The notes below the pieces were generated by a model. That model made no database searches. It saw only the letters and a program-made list of their open reading frames with translations, and was not told the origin of the DNA. Of a stretch of DNA of 64,000 bases, positions 43,188-54,457 are shown piece by piece (position 1 is the first letter of the stretch; every line of letters starts with the position of its first letter). The position numbers and the translations under genes are program-made. Source of the stretch: Epithemia pelagica (Eukaryota; Bacillariophyta; Bacillariophyceae; Surirellales; Surirellaceae); NCBI GenBank assembly GCA_946965045.2, contig OX337230.1:2480001-2544000 (forward strand), in the 5' to 3' direction.

Positions 43188-44657
43188 TTACCAACACAAA
43201 ATGGCCAAGCAAAATTTATTTATGCCTGCACCACCTCGTCCATTTTCGGGATTCTTTTCATAATTGGTAAAGACTTTGCGGACTTCCAACAGTGAACTTT
43301 CACCTCGGGAGAAAACATCCTTATGAAAGCCCACTGCATGTTGCACCAGTGTCAATTTGTATTGTAGAGCGCAATGAGTGATCCATGTTCTGTTCTTTCC
43401 GAACGCAAGCTTCATCACATTGAGTTCTCGTTGAATAGCAGCCGATAAAATTGGAGGGATAATACTCCAAAACTTAAAGTTGATGACACGTAGGACCTGT
43501 ACCGCAACAAATTTCAATGTCGTCATTTCCAACACCCGACGACAGTTCTGAAAAGCCTTCAGATTCTTCTGGATTCTCCCACCAACAACAGGTTGCCCAT
43601 ATCTCATTTTGCAGGTTTGACTAGTCCAAGGAGAAATATAAAAGCCATACCAATCCAGCTGATTCTGCACAAGCTTCACACCAGGGCTTTTTTGTGGGAA
43701 AGTAATCGGTACATTCAAAAACTTACTCATGTTTCCATTGAATTCTGTTCTGCCTGATGATCCTGCGCTTCTAGCGCAGTTGAAGCCTCCATGTGACAAC
43801 ATACCATCTTCAGACATGTGGTTGTAGAGACGGGTTGTTTCACTGTGTTTCATCAGACGCTTTCGGTTATGAATACGAAGAAGAACAAGAATGCAAACAT
43901 TACAATTCTCTGGCTGGTAAGCAACCACAGAGACGTCAGATTCCGGTAGGGCCTCAAATAGAATACTCTCGGTTACTTCATCGTCAAACAACCTGTTGCT
44001 TCCCTTTCGTTTTTCATCGAACAGTTTTCTTTTCTGCTTAATAATGTACAGATCAACCGTATATTTTTGTATTGCCCGACCAACTTGCACCTTTTTCACA
44101 AAACATTCGGTGGATAGCTTCGTATAGAGGTACCTACACTCTTACCATTTCTTGGGGTACAATCCTTTTTCCTGCGCCTTCAAACAGCACTCAATATCGG
44201 GCACTGCATGCCACAAGCCTTCATATCTGCCATTGTCTTGTCCCAATGAATGAATATCCGTCTCATTCGACTTCGGAGGGCCAATAAAAAGCATAATCTC
44301 CGGCAAGAATAGCAACCCATCAATACTAGCCGTTGTAGATATAGGCAGGTTTCGTCCATCCTTCTTCTTCTCATGTACATTCAACTTATATTCACAACAA
44401 TGGCCAATGAAACTGGCAGGCTGTAGTCCATTCTTCACGAAGGGTAGAACTTCATTATACCATTTGTCGTGTTCACATCGCTCGGCTTTCATTCGCTTGG
44501 TTATCTTCTTTAAACAATAACCACATACCACCCTCCCACAATTTGTACACATTAGAGTGTTGCTTCCTCCACGCAACGGATCATCTGAGCATTCCAAATT
44601 TTCTCTTCTCCATCTGTGTTTACGTTTTTCCTCGACTGTATGACGTGAGCAAAACAA
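43188..44657 (-). pseudogene. Unrecognised protein gene split by one in-frame TAA
   Basis: Two long - strand frames (44657-44142 and 44099-43188) are in the same phase: the first ends at TAA (44144-44142) and the frame stays open through ECRYLYTKLSTECFVKK into the second. Read through, it is about 490 codons. The N-terminal part has CTNCGRVVCGYC followed by further Cys/His residues, a likely zinc-binding site; the second half is helical with conserved-looking Trp residues (LDWYGFYISPW, WSIIPPIL). There is no ATG at the open start; a TGA lies just upstream, so the 5' end may be missing or in another exon. No GT-AG pair near the stop preserves the frame. I do not recognise the family; a domesticated or transposon-derived gene is possible. 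Confidence 0.55.
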
Positions 44658-46173
44658 ACATTCCTCCGTTTTTCATGTTTTATGACGAAACGATCCCGGT
44701 TAATGAAATGCGATCTCCCATGTCAAGAAATGAAAACTTCAAAATGTGGGTGGCGAGGCGCCAGGATTCATCAATCCTGTCACTCTTCATGGCAAGCTGC
44801 GCTGCCAGTACTCACCTCACCCTTCATCGATAACGTTCGACGTCAGAATTGGATGAGGAATCAGCCCTAAATCAACGTCAGCGAACAATGAGACCACATC
44901 AGATAACCTGAATAAGCAGATGCATCTTGGATCGTCGCCAGCTAGCTGTAACATGCATAGGGTAGCTAAACTCATCACTAGTACGATGCTTGTCATCTCC
45001 CATGTCATAAAATGACATCTGCATCATAAACTAGGTGGCACAGTCATTAGACACATATATACGTGACACAAACCACCTACGTTCGCACGATATGCTACTT
45101 AACCCTAAGTGCGTCTGAGGGGGGACTTGGGTCATACCTAGATGCGTGTCATCAGCATATTATGTTAAGGGTTTCATTGCTGGCAAACTGTGCAAACAGT
45201 TCTCATGTCACCCTTCATCGTTGACGTTTCCATGTCATGACATGAGATATCGCAATCCCATGAAATTCATCTCAGACACTATGGTTTTCAGTCGCTGCGA
45301 AGTATAATACTAAGTGCGCCCGCCGCTCTTCTTGACACTTCGTATCTATTTACTTTCACGATTAACGAACCCGGATATGTATGCTTAACTTTCTCAGTAT
45401 TTCTTCTTCTAGCAGTCAGCCAACGTTTCTATGTTTTGTGACTATGGCACGCCGAGCTATCATCTATCTACTAGAATCTATAGTTACTCCCCATCACTGT
45501 TGTTCATTATTTTTGCCGCTTTTGCTTCTTTCATAAATTCCCTATCGGCTAGCGTCATATCTTTGGTCCACCAACCAGGATGGTGGCAAAATCTACGTCT
45601 AACTACCACTAGAGTGTAAAAAATACCGGGTAATCCCTCAATTCCAGGAAATCAGTGGAAACCCGGAAAACTCCGACACCATTTTTGAAAAATTCATCTC
45701 TTTTTTATATAGTGGTACAGCTTACCCCCAAAACAGTCGGTGACACCCATACTACCTTCACCCCGCCACGTTTTTTCCCTATATTCCCCTTCTATTTATT
45801 TAAGGGCAAACGGCGCCGTTATTTAATTTTTTTCCATCAACCTTACACTGCGGAATTGTATACTAATCTCTCCAATGTCGTTACGCTGGCAATGTGGTAA
45901 GCGTTCTTCCCCCTGCCGCAAATTCCCGGGGGGTCTGGTTACACCACAGTAAAACGCTTGTTTGGGGGCAATCAAAATTTGGACTTTCTATGGTTTCACC
46001 CCGACCTAATACTACTACGAGAAACATATTGTATTATTTGGAATCATCATAATCAACAACAACAACGAAAAAACAGTGCTGCCGCACGTACCTGCTAATC
46101 ATCAAAGCGAAAAGGCTACCACCTCTAAATCGTACGTACGTCGTCCGCAAATTTTTCTTGGCTTGTGTGTTTT
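44658..46173. other. Repeat-rich intergenic stretch
   Basis: Includes the 44833-44934 copy of the 100-bp repeat, ATGTCATAAAATGACAT at 45002-45018, an inverted copy of the dispersed repeat near 45206-45246, and the perfect palindrome CATGTCATGACATG at 45231-45244. From about 45600 the sequence loses the repeats; no gene is supported there. Confidence 0.55.
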
Positions 46174-47300
46174 CTTGGGGGGTCCATTAGTACTACCCCC
46201 CAGCGGGGGTGAGAATTTTGCAGTCTGTCCGTCAATCATTTTCGTGATTCTCCTTCTCACCCCCAAGGCGCGACGTAGCGATTTCCCGAGGTTGATACAA
46301 AAGCCATCGAACCGCTCAACACATTCAACACGGAGCCAAACTTGTGAGATCTGGTGCACCCCTTCTTGGCGTTGTAAAACCCTCCGAGTTGTTTCATTTA
46401 CCTATCCTTATATTCAACAAGGTGCTACCGTGTTGTATTTGCCTCCGAACGGTCCTGTCGTATCTCCGCTTCACCGTGTTATAAGCAACACGTCCACCGC
46501 AACAGACCAAAGGCAAATTGTGACCGACATCACCCATCATCAACCTCTTTTGTCCCCTGGAACCTCTCCCAAATCCCTTTCCGATGGAACCGATGCCCCG
46601 GGCAACAGCACATCCCTTCGCTCCCTTCAAGAGGCAGTATAGCGAGAAGCTCTGAGTGTGCTCTGGGTGTGTCATTTTTGCCTCGGCCCGTCCCTGTCAT
46701 GTTGTTGCACCGACACATTCGAGCCGAGCACAAGTGCCATGACAATGAAAGGCATGGTTTACTCCTTCGTGACATTTGTGTGGGTCTGTGGGTCCAAGGC
46801 TCCCTACCTATTGTTGGCTCTCATTGCTCTGCTTGTTTCGTTGCCTACCTAGATAATGACAAGGATGAAAGTATAGAAACTGTTTGCCATTTTTTATTCT
46901 TTCTGCGCATACTGTTGGAGTTTAGTGTAGCAACTAGCAACCGGAGCATTATTGGGGATGGATGAAGCATTGCCTTGTTGGGAGAAATGCATTGCCAGGC
47001 TTGTGGCGATGCTTCCATTATCATCTTGATTGCGCGTTGTGGAAGGTGGCGCCGAGGCACTACGGTAACCGGATGCTCCCTGACAGCCGTTTGACATAAT
47101 CGATGTCGTCGGTGGGAAGACGACGACATTATAGACTTGATATCCAACCACTGCACCTCCACCACCGCGATGAATGTATGTGTGGTGTTGGAGTTTTGTA
47201 TCAACCTCGGGGACTTTCCGTCGCGCCTTGGGGGTGAGAATACAGATTCTTTTTTTGTGCGACCAGATTCTCGCCCCTGCTTGGGGGTACCATTAGTACT
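46174..47300. mobile_element. Segment bounded by ~100-bp inverted repeats and ~21-bp direct repeats
   Basis: Bases about 46195-46302 match the reverse complement of about 47203-47280: both arms contain (reading inward) GGGGYGAGAAT, then TTCTCACCCCCAAGGCGCGACG and GAGGTTGATACAAAA. The string CTTGGGGGTxCCATTAGTACT occurs in direct orientation at the outer edges (about 46174-46194 and 47280-47300). The 900 bp between has no recognised domain; a - strand frame at 47151-46894 is Ser/Asn/Gln-rich and lacks an ATG. This fits a small non-autonomous transposon with terminal inverted repeats, or an inverted duplication. Confidence 0.5.
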
Positions 47301-47534
47301 CTCTTTATCGTTCTTCTATTTTATATTGATGTTTTTGTTTCATACGGATCTGAATATGGGACTCTGGAGAGTATTACCACCCCCAAATGTACATACACTC
47401 CTGGAGTCTGTTGAGTTGAAAAGTTCAATATAAGTTCATTACATTTACAGTCTGAGAACTCTGGAGAGTGAGGAGCGACAAGTCTTGCCATGTGTGACTG
47501 AAATCGCCCCCAAAGCCCCCATCCGTGAACCTCA

Positions 47535-48944
47535 ATGAACATCACGCCCATCATCGCATCGCCAATAGTCAACATAGACATTGTGGACATATCCTCATGT
47601 TCTTCTAGATCATCGCCCTGGCAACAACACAAACGAGACGAAGCAACGACCTTTTCGGTACCCAAACCGAGCAGCAGCAACAGCAGCATGACCATGTCTC
47701 CGACGGTGCTTCGATATCAAGCCCGACATGGCTTTTCCGGCGTGTCGGCACAAAATCAATTGTCCTTTGGACCAGGAGCTATGTTGATGGTTCGCAATGA
47801 TACCGCTTCCAATCCAGGCAATGGGTGGCTGTATGGGACCCTCGAAGGCGGCACGATGGCAGCGGGATGGTTCCCCCAATCCTATGTCCACCCTCTCCCC
47901 TCTGCTTCTACTACTATACCAATGGCGGGTCCACCATGCTCCTCCCCGTTTCCGTCGCCAGGGCAACCACAACCACCCATGGTCATGGCACAAGCTGCAC
48001 CTGTATTGCATGGTGGGTCCCCATATCCTTCGCCACTGGCACATCATCAACAACAACACCAACAACAACCACCACAGGTGTCATACAACTATCCGACGGC
48101 CACACTCGTCCACGAGGTAACCGAGGAAGAAGGGAGTTTTGATGGACCCATTATGGGAGGAGGTGACAAGGACCACAAGAAGGATTCAGGACCCCCACCA
48201 CCACAAGATACTGGAACAGGAACGGCATCCTCGTCGTCGTCCCCGCGTGGAGGACGCTTCTTGTCCAAAACTGGATCGGCACTCTCGCGGGCCGGTTCCG
48301 AAACGGGTTCCGCCATGTCCTCGGTCGCCTCCTCCACGGGTCGATTGGTATCGGCACCCTTTCGAAAGACGTCCTCGTCCAGCAATCACAACAGCAATTC
48401 TCCCCAAAAGACGGTTGCGATTCAATACAATACCGGAACATCCTCGTCGGCGTCCTCTTTCGGTGGAACGAATGCGGGGGGCACCACTCCACAAGCTGCT
48501 GGTGCGGCCAACAACAACCAGTCTGGTGATGGATGGTTTGCACGAGGAATAAAGAACTCGTCCATTGGAGCCTATTGTGGGGGTTCCAACAAGGGAACGG
48601 CCACCGCACCCGTGCCCGCCACCACTAGGACGACAACGACAACAACAACGACAACACAACAGTCGCGTGGTGGTGGGTTGTTTGGACGCGGTGCTCCACG
48701 GTCGTCCACCACTGTTACCACAGTGGAACAAACCGCACCACCACCCCAGCAGCAGCAACAACAACAACAACGATCCAGCAACAATATCAATGTGGCGGGC
48801 AGTGTGGGAACCTATGCCACCTTTGGCGCCGCCATGAGCTTGGTAACGGGCAATGTTGCGGGAGCGGCTCGGTATGGAGCCGTGGCAGCCACGGCCTTTG
48901 CGGTAGAAGGCAATCAAAATGTCAAGCAACAACAACAACAATAA
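47535..48944 (+). CDS. SH3-domain protein with low-complexity tail
   Basis: A 469-residue intronless frame from an ATG. Residues about 58-118 form an SH3 domain: VLRYQARHGFSG, NQLSFGPGAMLMV, GWLYGTLEGG and AAGWFPQSYV correspond to the ALYDY-, ELSF-, GWW- and GWFPxxYV-type segments, with Pro-ligand pocket aromatics mostly kept. The remaining 350 residues are disordered: Pro/Gln/His-rich to about 190, then Ser/Thr/Gly-rich with poly-Thr and poly-Gln runs. A hydrophobic Ala/Gly/Val stretch near 435-460 (GTYATFGAAMSLVTGNVAGAARYGAVAAT) may contact membranes. Likely an adaptor protein. Long frames on the opposite strand over the triplet runs are shadows. Confidence 0.75.
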   Translation: MNITPIIASPIVNIDIVDISSCSSRSSPWQQHKRDEATTFSVPKPSSSNSSMTMSPTVLRYQARHGFSGVSAQNQLSFGPGAMLMVRNDTASNPGNGWLYGTLEGGTMAAGWFPQSYVHPLPSASTTIPMAGPPCSSPFPSPGQPQPPMVMAQAAPVLHGGSPYPSPLAHHQQQHQQQPPQVSYNYPTATLVHEVTEEEGSFDGPIMGGGDKDHKKDSGPPPPQDTGTGTASSSSSPRGGRFLSKTGSALSRAGSETGSAMSSVASSTGRLVSAPFRKTSSSSNHNSNSPQKTVAIQYNTGTSSSASSFGGTNAGGTTPQAAGAANNNQSGDGWFARGIKNSSIGAYCGGSNKGTATAPVPATTRTTTTTTTTTQQSRGGGLFGRGAPRSSTTVTTVEQTAPPPQQQQQQQQRSSNNINVAGSVGTYATFGAAMSLVTGNVAGAARYGAVAATAFAVEGNQNVKQQQQQ

Positions 48945-50781
48945 GAAGAAGAACAAGACGACGATGCGTGGTGGTCGCAGCAAGCTACCCGAGAGACAAC
49001 GATATCGGTCCTGATGGATTCCACCATGGTCGTTCGAACTGCCCTGCTGCCCATTCTTCCCCACGTCTACACAACAGTTTGTGAGCCTTGGTAGACCCGA
49101 GGCTCCCTAAATTTTTACTCTTAAAAGTTTGGTTTTCCTGCAATGATCAGTCGTTTTCGAATCAATCCGCATACAAGGCAAAGGGCCGAGTCGATACGAA
49201 TTCCATGTTCCTAAGAGAGTCTTCTACCGCAATAGATAGAACAGACTTATACTTACCATTCGCACAAGAAGGCTTTCTCTAGGTAGAGGTGGGTAGGTTC
49301 TATACTAAAGAATCCATGGTCAATGGAACATGATGAGCTAGAGACTTCGACTCTCGGCTTTTGGGTTGTCCGCAAGTCTATTGTACAGTCTTGGGTCTTG
49401 GGTCTCAGCTGTTGCTGTCTTTTATCTCTTACTTGCCAATGCCAATGGCCAGAACGAGAAACGGAAAGGGTTCGGACGATGGGAGATGCCACGTTGGACC
49501 ACGTCTGCTCCGTGAGTTTGGCAATGATCTATAGCGATACCATTGATGAGCTAAAACTGTTTAAAACCTCTAACATCAATATGCACTTTTCCCGTCTTCA
49601 ACGTTTTGTACTCCCTAGCGAAACGTCGAGTCGTGCTCGTGAATGAGTAAGCGTGCACTAATATACTACAAGCTGAGTTCAGACAGAATGTTCCTGTCGT
49701 AGCGCTCCAGTAGGAAATCTACGTAATACGCGCCAGCCATCTTTGTTAATATAGCCCTTATAATTATGCCTCTGTTGTGCAAAGTGCTTCCGAAACTCGA
49801 CAATCTCGCGTTCCCCCAGAAAAACTTCGTTTTGTACGAGACTATCGTGCGTGGGGTGCGTCCGATGATCATGTTGTTGTGGATGATGCCAACCGCATAC
49901 CTTGTTGCCCCATTGGTGGCGGTCCAACAACACCCTGAGGGAGATGGATGCAGCTCGGCAACATCGTTTGCGGTTGGGATGGCCCTCCACCATGGTCAAC
50001 ACAGTCGACTGTTTTTTCGTAATTTTTGATGAAATTCTAGCGTTCGGAAGAAATCACACATAACACTAAAGTTAATAAAATATTTATTTCAGCCACTAGG
50101 AAGTCGTTAGTCGGACACTAATAACGCAGAACGCTTTCCAGGATTACTCCTCTGGTACAAATTCTACAGGAGTCTACGACAGGAACACACTCCCTGAACT
50201 CAGCTTGTATCAACCAGGACTCACCCTTATGCTAGGGGTAAGCGTTCTGGGTGAAAGTGTGAATGGCTTCACAAATCCCGTCTTTTTTCCGTGTTTTGTG
50301 TTTTGCGTTTTTTGTTTTTTGTCGTTCGGAATACGGACGACGGACATTCTAGCTAGCTAGGTAGAAGCTGTTCTGTACTTGTAGTTGTCGAGGGATAGTT
50401 CTTTTTCCTGACCCGATCGATTGACCTTTGACCTGTGCGTGTCGAATCTATCGGATTCTGTACACTACTTATTCATTTTTCATTATTAGGGTACAGTACA
50501 GAGCTGTATGTGAATCCCTTTCCCAATATAAGATCAAGTTGTAGAACTATGAGATAAAATGTACTCTTGTAAAAATCAAGTCGTCAGCTGCGCTCCTCTC
50601 TTTGGTTTGCACCATCTACCGTTGTTCTTCTTGGAAGATGGTAGATGAGCTCTTGTAAACCATCCATCGTTGCAATAGAGGGAGCGAGCGTAATCTCCTC
50701 TGTGTTCACCTTGACGCCAAATCCAGCGAGGATCGAAGGATAGCAATCTGCGTTCCGCCTTGGCTGCTATTGCCTTGATCC
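48945..50781. other. Gene-poor stretch upstream of kinase 1
   Basis: About 1.8 kb. A - strand frame of about 100 codons (49993-49679) has an ATG but no recognised domain. The rest holds short frames only. The last 300 bp should contain the kinase promoter. Confidence 0.45.
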
Positions 50782-52541
50782 ATGACTTCGTCGTGTGCCG
50801 CTGCTGCGTCTTCCGGTCCCAAAGCACCAATAGCATCCTCCTCGGAACCAACGCCAATACCACAGAGTCGCCGAGAGAAAGAAATCGAAGCTACAAAGAA
50901 ATTACTTCAAAATGCTGATGATATTGTTAAAGAGGCCGAAGATTCTTTCCTTCTCAACGGTTACAAGCCTCGTGAATACCCTGCATTTCACCGCGGTGAA
51001 ATCAAGTTTGGTCCAGTGCTAGGGGTGGGAGGATTTGGGATTGTGTTTGAAGTAAAAGACATATCCCTAACATTACCCAGGGAGGTGGAAATATTAGAAA
51101 ATTCATCGGGGGATGATCAACAAAACAACAGCACAACAATTTCAGACCACACGGAGGAGTCACCAACGCATCCTCCCCGAGAGGAAAAAGACGTTTCCGC
51201 TGCGGTTGGCCCAGAAATGGGAGGGGTGACGTTTGACAACACGGCTGCCGTCTCCTCAGAAAGAAATGGTAGACCGCGTTCAGATGCATCTCAAACAACC
51301 ACAGCAACAACCTATGCCGACGCGGAACCCACTTCAGGATTAATCAATTCGCACAAAAACTCCACTGGACTTGGAGTAGGACAAGATGATTCTCATTACG
51401 ATGTTACAAATGCGCGACAATATATGGCCGAATTTGTGCGTCGAAACGGGGAAGCACGATATGCAGTTAAGAGATTGCATCGTGATTTGAACGATTTGGA
51501 AAGAACACGGGGGATGATAGACTTGGCTATTGAAGCCAAGATTCTTTCATTTGTATGGCATCCGAATATCAGTAGGTTTTGCATCTCTGCGTTCCCCTGC
51601 TTCCCACCTTGAAACAATTTGGTCTCTCATATCAAATCATTTGTTTTCGTCTCTCCAGTAAAAATGCGTGGAGTTGCTGCAGGCCCAACGCTGAACCCAA
51701 CTTTCTTTATCGTTATGGATCGTTTGCACGTATCCCTACCCGAAAAAATGGAAGAATGGGCGCAGATTCAATCGGAACATCAGGGCTCTATTTTTGGAAT
51801 CGGCTCTAATAAGCCTGAAATGAGGCAATTGCTGCAAGAGCGTCTAAGGGTGGCGTATGATCTCGCAGCTGCGTTCTCGTACATGCATGACAAGAAGTAA
51901 GTGATGATGCTGCTGTACCTCGATCCTCGATATACCATCGGAACATATTTTGATCTCAGTGTCTCTCTTTGTAATCAGGCTTGTTTACCGAGATATCAAG
52001 CAGGAAAACATTGGTTTTGATGTCCGGGGTGATGTCAAAGTGTTTGATTTTGGGTTGTGCAAGGGTTTGTTGCCATCAAGAAAGACCAAAGACGTTAATG
52101 GTCGAGATTTGTATGGGTTTAACCTGACTCCTCGAACTGGGTCCGTACCCTACATGGCACCGGAAGTCGCCGAATGTAAACCTTATGATTGCAAAGCAGA
52201 TGTCTTCTCTTTTGCCATTCTCCTCTGGGAAATGCTGGCCCTTCGGACAGCGTTCAAAGGATACTCGAGGAAAGAGTTCCTGGATCGCGTTGTCAGACGA
52301 AGAGAAAGATTAATAGTAAACCGATTATGGCCATCACTGACAAGAACAGTGATCAAGGAAGCATGGGACAATGACACACAAAAAAGACCCGACATGAAGG
52401 TAGGTTCTGGTTATCTGCTTTGGTGCTTCAATCTGTCTACGGAATCTCACCACTTTTCTCTTCCTCCAGATCTTGGCCCTAAAGTTGAAAGGTGATCTTG
52501 ATACTATGTCCTCGTATTCCAAAGCTCGTGATAGAGTCTGA
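50782..52541 (+). CDS. Protein kinase (TKL-like), four exons, large N-lobe insert
   Basis: Exons: 50782-51571, 51659-51896, 51979-52399, 52470-52541; product 506 residues. Kinase landmarks are intact: Gly loop GVGGFG (residues 81-86), YAVKRL with catalytic Lys about 230, helix-C Glu in IEAKIL (about 251), HPNIIKM (spanning exons 1-2), VYRDIKQEN catalytic loop (Tyr in place of the His of HRD), VFDFGL, YMAPEV. About 130 residues of Ser/Thr/Asn/Glu-rich sequence are inserted between the Gly loop and the catalytic Lys, an unusual position. Introns are 87, 82 and 70 bp, all GT-AG. No transmembrane segment is seen, so a cytosolic Ser/Thr or dual-specificity kinase is inferred. Paralogue of the kinase at 54458. 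Confidence 0.9.
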
Positions 52542-54457
52542 CTGACGCGACAAAGATCAGGCGATAGTTGTTCCAGAGGTGGAGAAACGGTGTCATCTTT
52601 CAAATAAGTTTTATTTCTGTGCCATTTCCTTTCGCGTTGGCTCCCGAAGTGGGGTCACGTTCCCACACACTGTTTCTATTTAATTAATGTTCAAACCAGG
52701 ACCGCTGCCATGCAGGCCGCGAGTACTTCCTGTCAACCACAAACTGTTACTGTAACAATACCTCTATACATCCAGGCAATTACAATTCTTGACTTTTCCT
52801 GTTTCGACTTGAGTGTGTGCGTGCTACCACATTTGCCATCGGTCTCCATTTGGTCAACGCGCTTGAGAATTGAAACTCCAACTCCCATTCTTCATCTAAA
52901 ACTGAACCTGTCACTCAACGCAGTGTACGAATACGAAACAAACCAGCTCCATCCCATTCATGTGACTTCAAAAGGCAACGTCGACACTCGTGAAGAGCGG
53001 GTGTAAGTCTTGTTGGCCAAGCCATCGACAACGCCATTAAAAACCTTCGGACATGAGGGAACGCATAGCTCCCTACAGTCTACAGTACTCCCAAAATAGA
53101 AGTACTGCCAAATTTTTGCTCAAATGACACGACAGCTGATCAAGGAAGCTTTTCATACTTCATAGATAAAAGAAGAACTTATATTTTGGGTTAGTTAGGA
53201 CTTTTGGTCAAGTAGCTGGATGCGATAACACTTTTGAAATGCCTTGTTGATTCATTGAACATGCTAGAGCAGTAGCTATTGTCCACCCAACGGTGGTGTT
53301 CCTACTGGGAACTGTAGTCCCGCTGGTTTTCAACGCGGGACTAAAAATTGAGTTTCGGGTTTTTCGGCAAAGAGAACATGTCATTTTTTCTCAAATCCTA
53401 CTTCCAACCAACAACAATGAGACACAGCGTAACGTAACTGCTGAATACAACCAAAATTGGAAAACCTGGAGAGGTGGCTCTCGCCAGAAGTGATACCGGA
53501 CCAGAGAGCAAGTCGTGATGAAAATAAATGGAGAAGCAACGTCGAGCACAGAAACAGGCCAAGTACATGTTGTCCGGCGTTTTGCAGCAAAATCGGCGCA
53601 AACATTCACAAGTCAATGGAGGGTTTGTGTTTACTATAGAAGGCCCAAATCCGGGAAAAGTTTCCGCTTCACGATCATTGGTGGAATCTGCAGGGACGAG
53701 ACAAACGGGGATATTTGATATTTGTCACAAAACGCCAACAAAACCCTCACTCAATAAAAATCGAAAAAGATGTGGGACCTCCAGGCACCGGCTGTTTTGG
53801 CTTACTGCCAGGGCGAAGCTCTCCGACCAGTGGTAAGCTGGTCGATAAGGCACTGCCGCGACGTGAACACGATTGAGAAATTGAGAAGTCGGAATCATAT
53901 CCCCCAGTTTGCACGCAGCGCAGCATTATCAAAGATCGAGTTTAAGGAGCATGCTGCAGGATGCAAACGGATATGGTTCGAATTGATGGAATCCATGGGT
54001 GATGCGGTTGTCCGACGTTTCCAATTTCCAACTAGAAGTACTCCTACTGCTAGAGGAGTAAAGCTATGGAGAGGGGGTGGGTAGCTGCCATAACTATGCA
54101 TCGGAGAAATAAGTTCTTAGATCGCGCGAATCTTCTCCCAATCAGATTCATGCATGTTTGACGTGTCGCTCTATTATCTAACGACCACAGCGAAGCAGCA
54201 AATTTCCAATTTCCTGCAACTTGCAACGGCATACAGCATAGACAGCACGACAAGCCGCTCAACACTCAACAGCACACAGTTGATGACACTTATCCTTGAC
54301 TATCATCCTTGATTAGAAATGGGAAGTACGTGTCAAGCTTGTCGTCAAGATCAATCCGAGCCTTGGATGCTTGAACTGTCCTCACAATTTTGTAAAAATC
54401 GGCATGGATGTCGCTCGCATTGCCACATCAAGGTAGCTTGATTGATTACTCGCAACT
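52542..54457. other. Spacer between the two kinase genes
   Basis: About 1.9 kb with no supported gene. Overlapping short frames near 53293-54101 on both strands have no domains. The palindrome-like ACTGTAGTCCCGCTGGTTTTCAACGCGGGACT (split for length: ...GTCCCGC / GCGGGAC..., 53311-53342) forms a short inverted repeat. Confidence 0.45.

Noticed and set aside
44100-44146. Short intron removing the TAA in the 43-44 kb gene
   Set aside because: The donor GTAAGA is good, but none of the nearby AG sites restores the reading frame, and the frame is already continuous apart from the stop.
46076-46642. 188-codon + strand frame
   Set aside because: It starts without an ATG, has no domain, and crosses one arm of the inverted repeat.
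48186-49064. 292-codon - strand frame
   Set aside because: It is antisense to the low-complexity tail of the SH3 protein; the composition is explained by the triplet repeats.
49679-49993. Possible small - strand gene of about 104 codons
   Set aside because: It has an ATG but no domain, and an equally long frame lies opposite; not enough to call.
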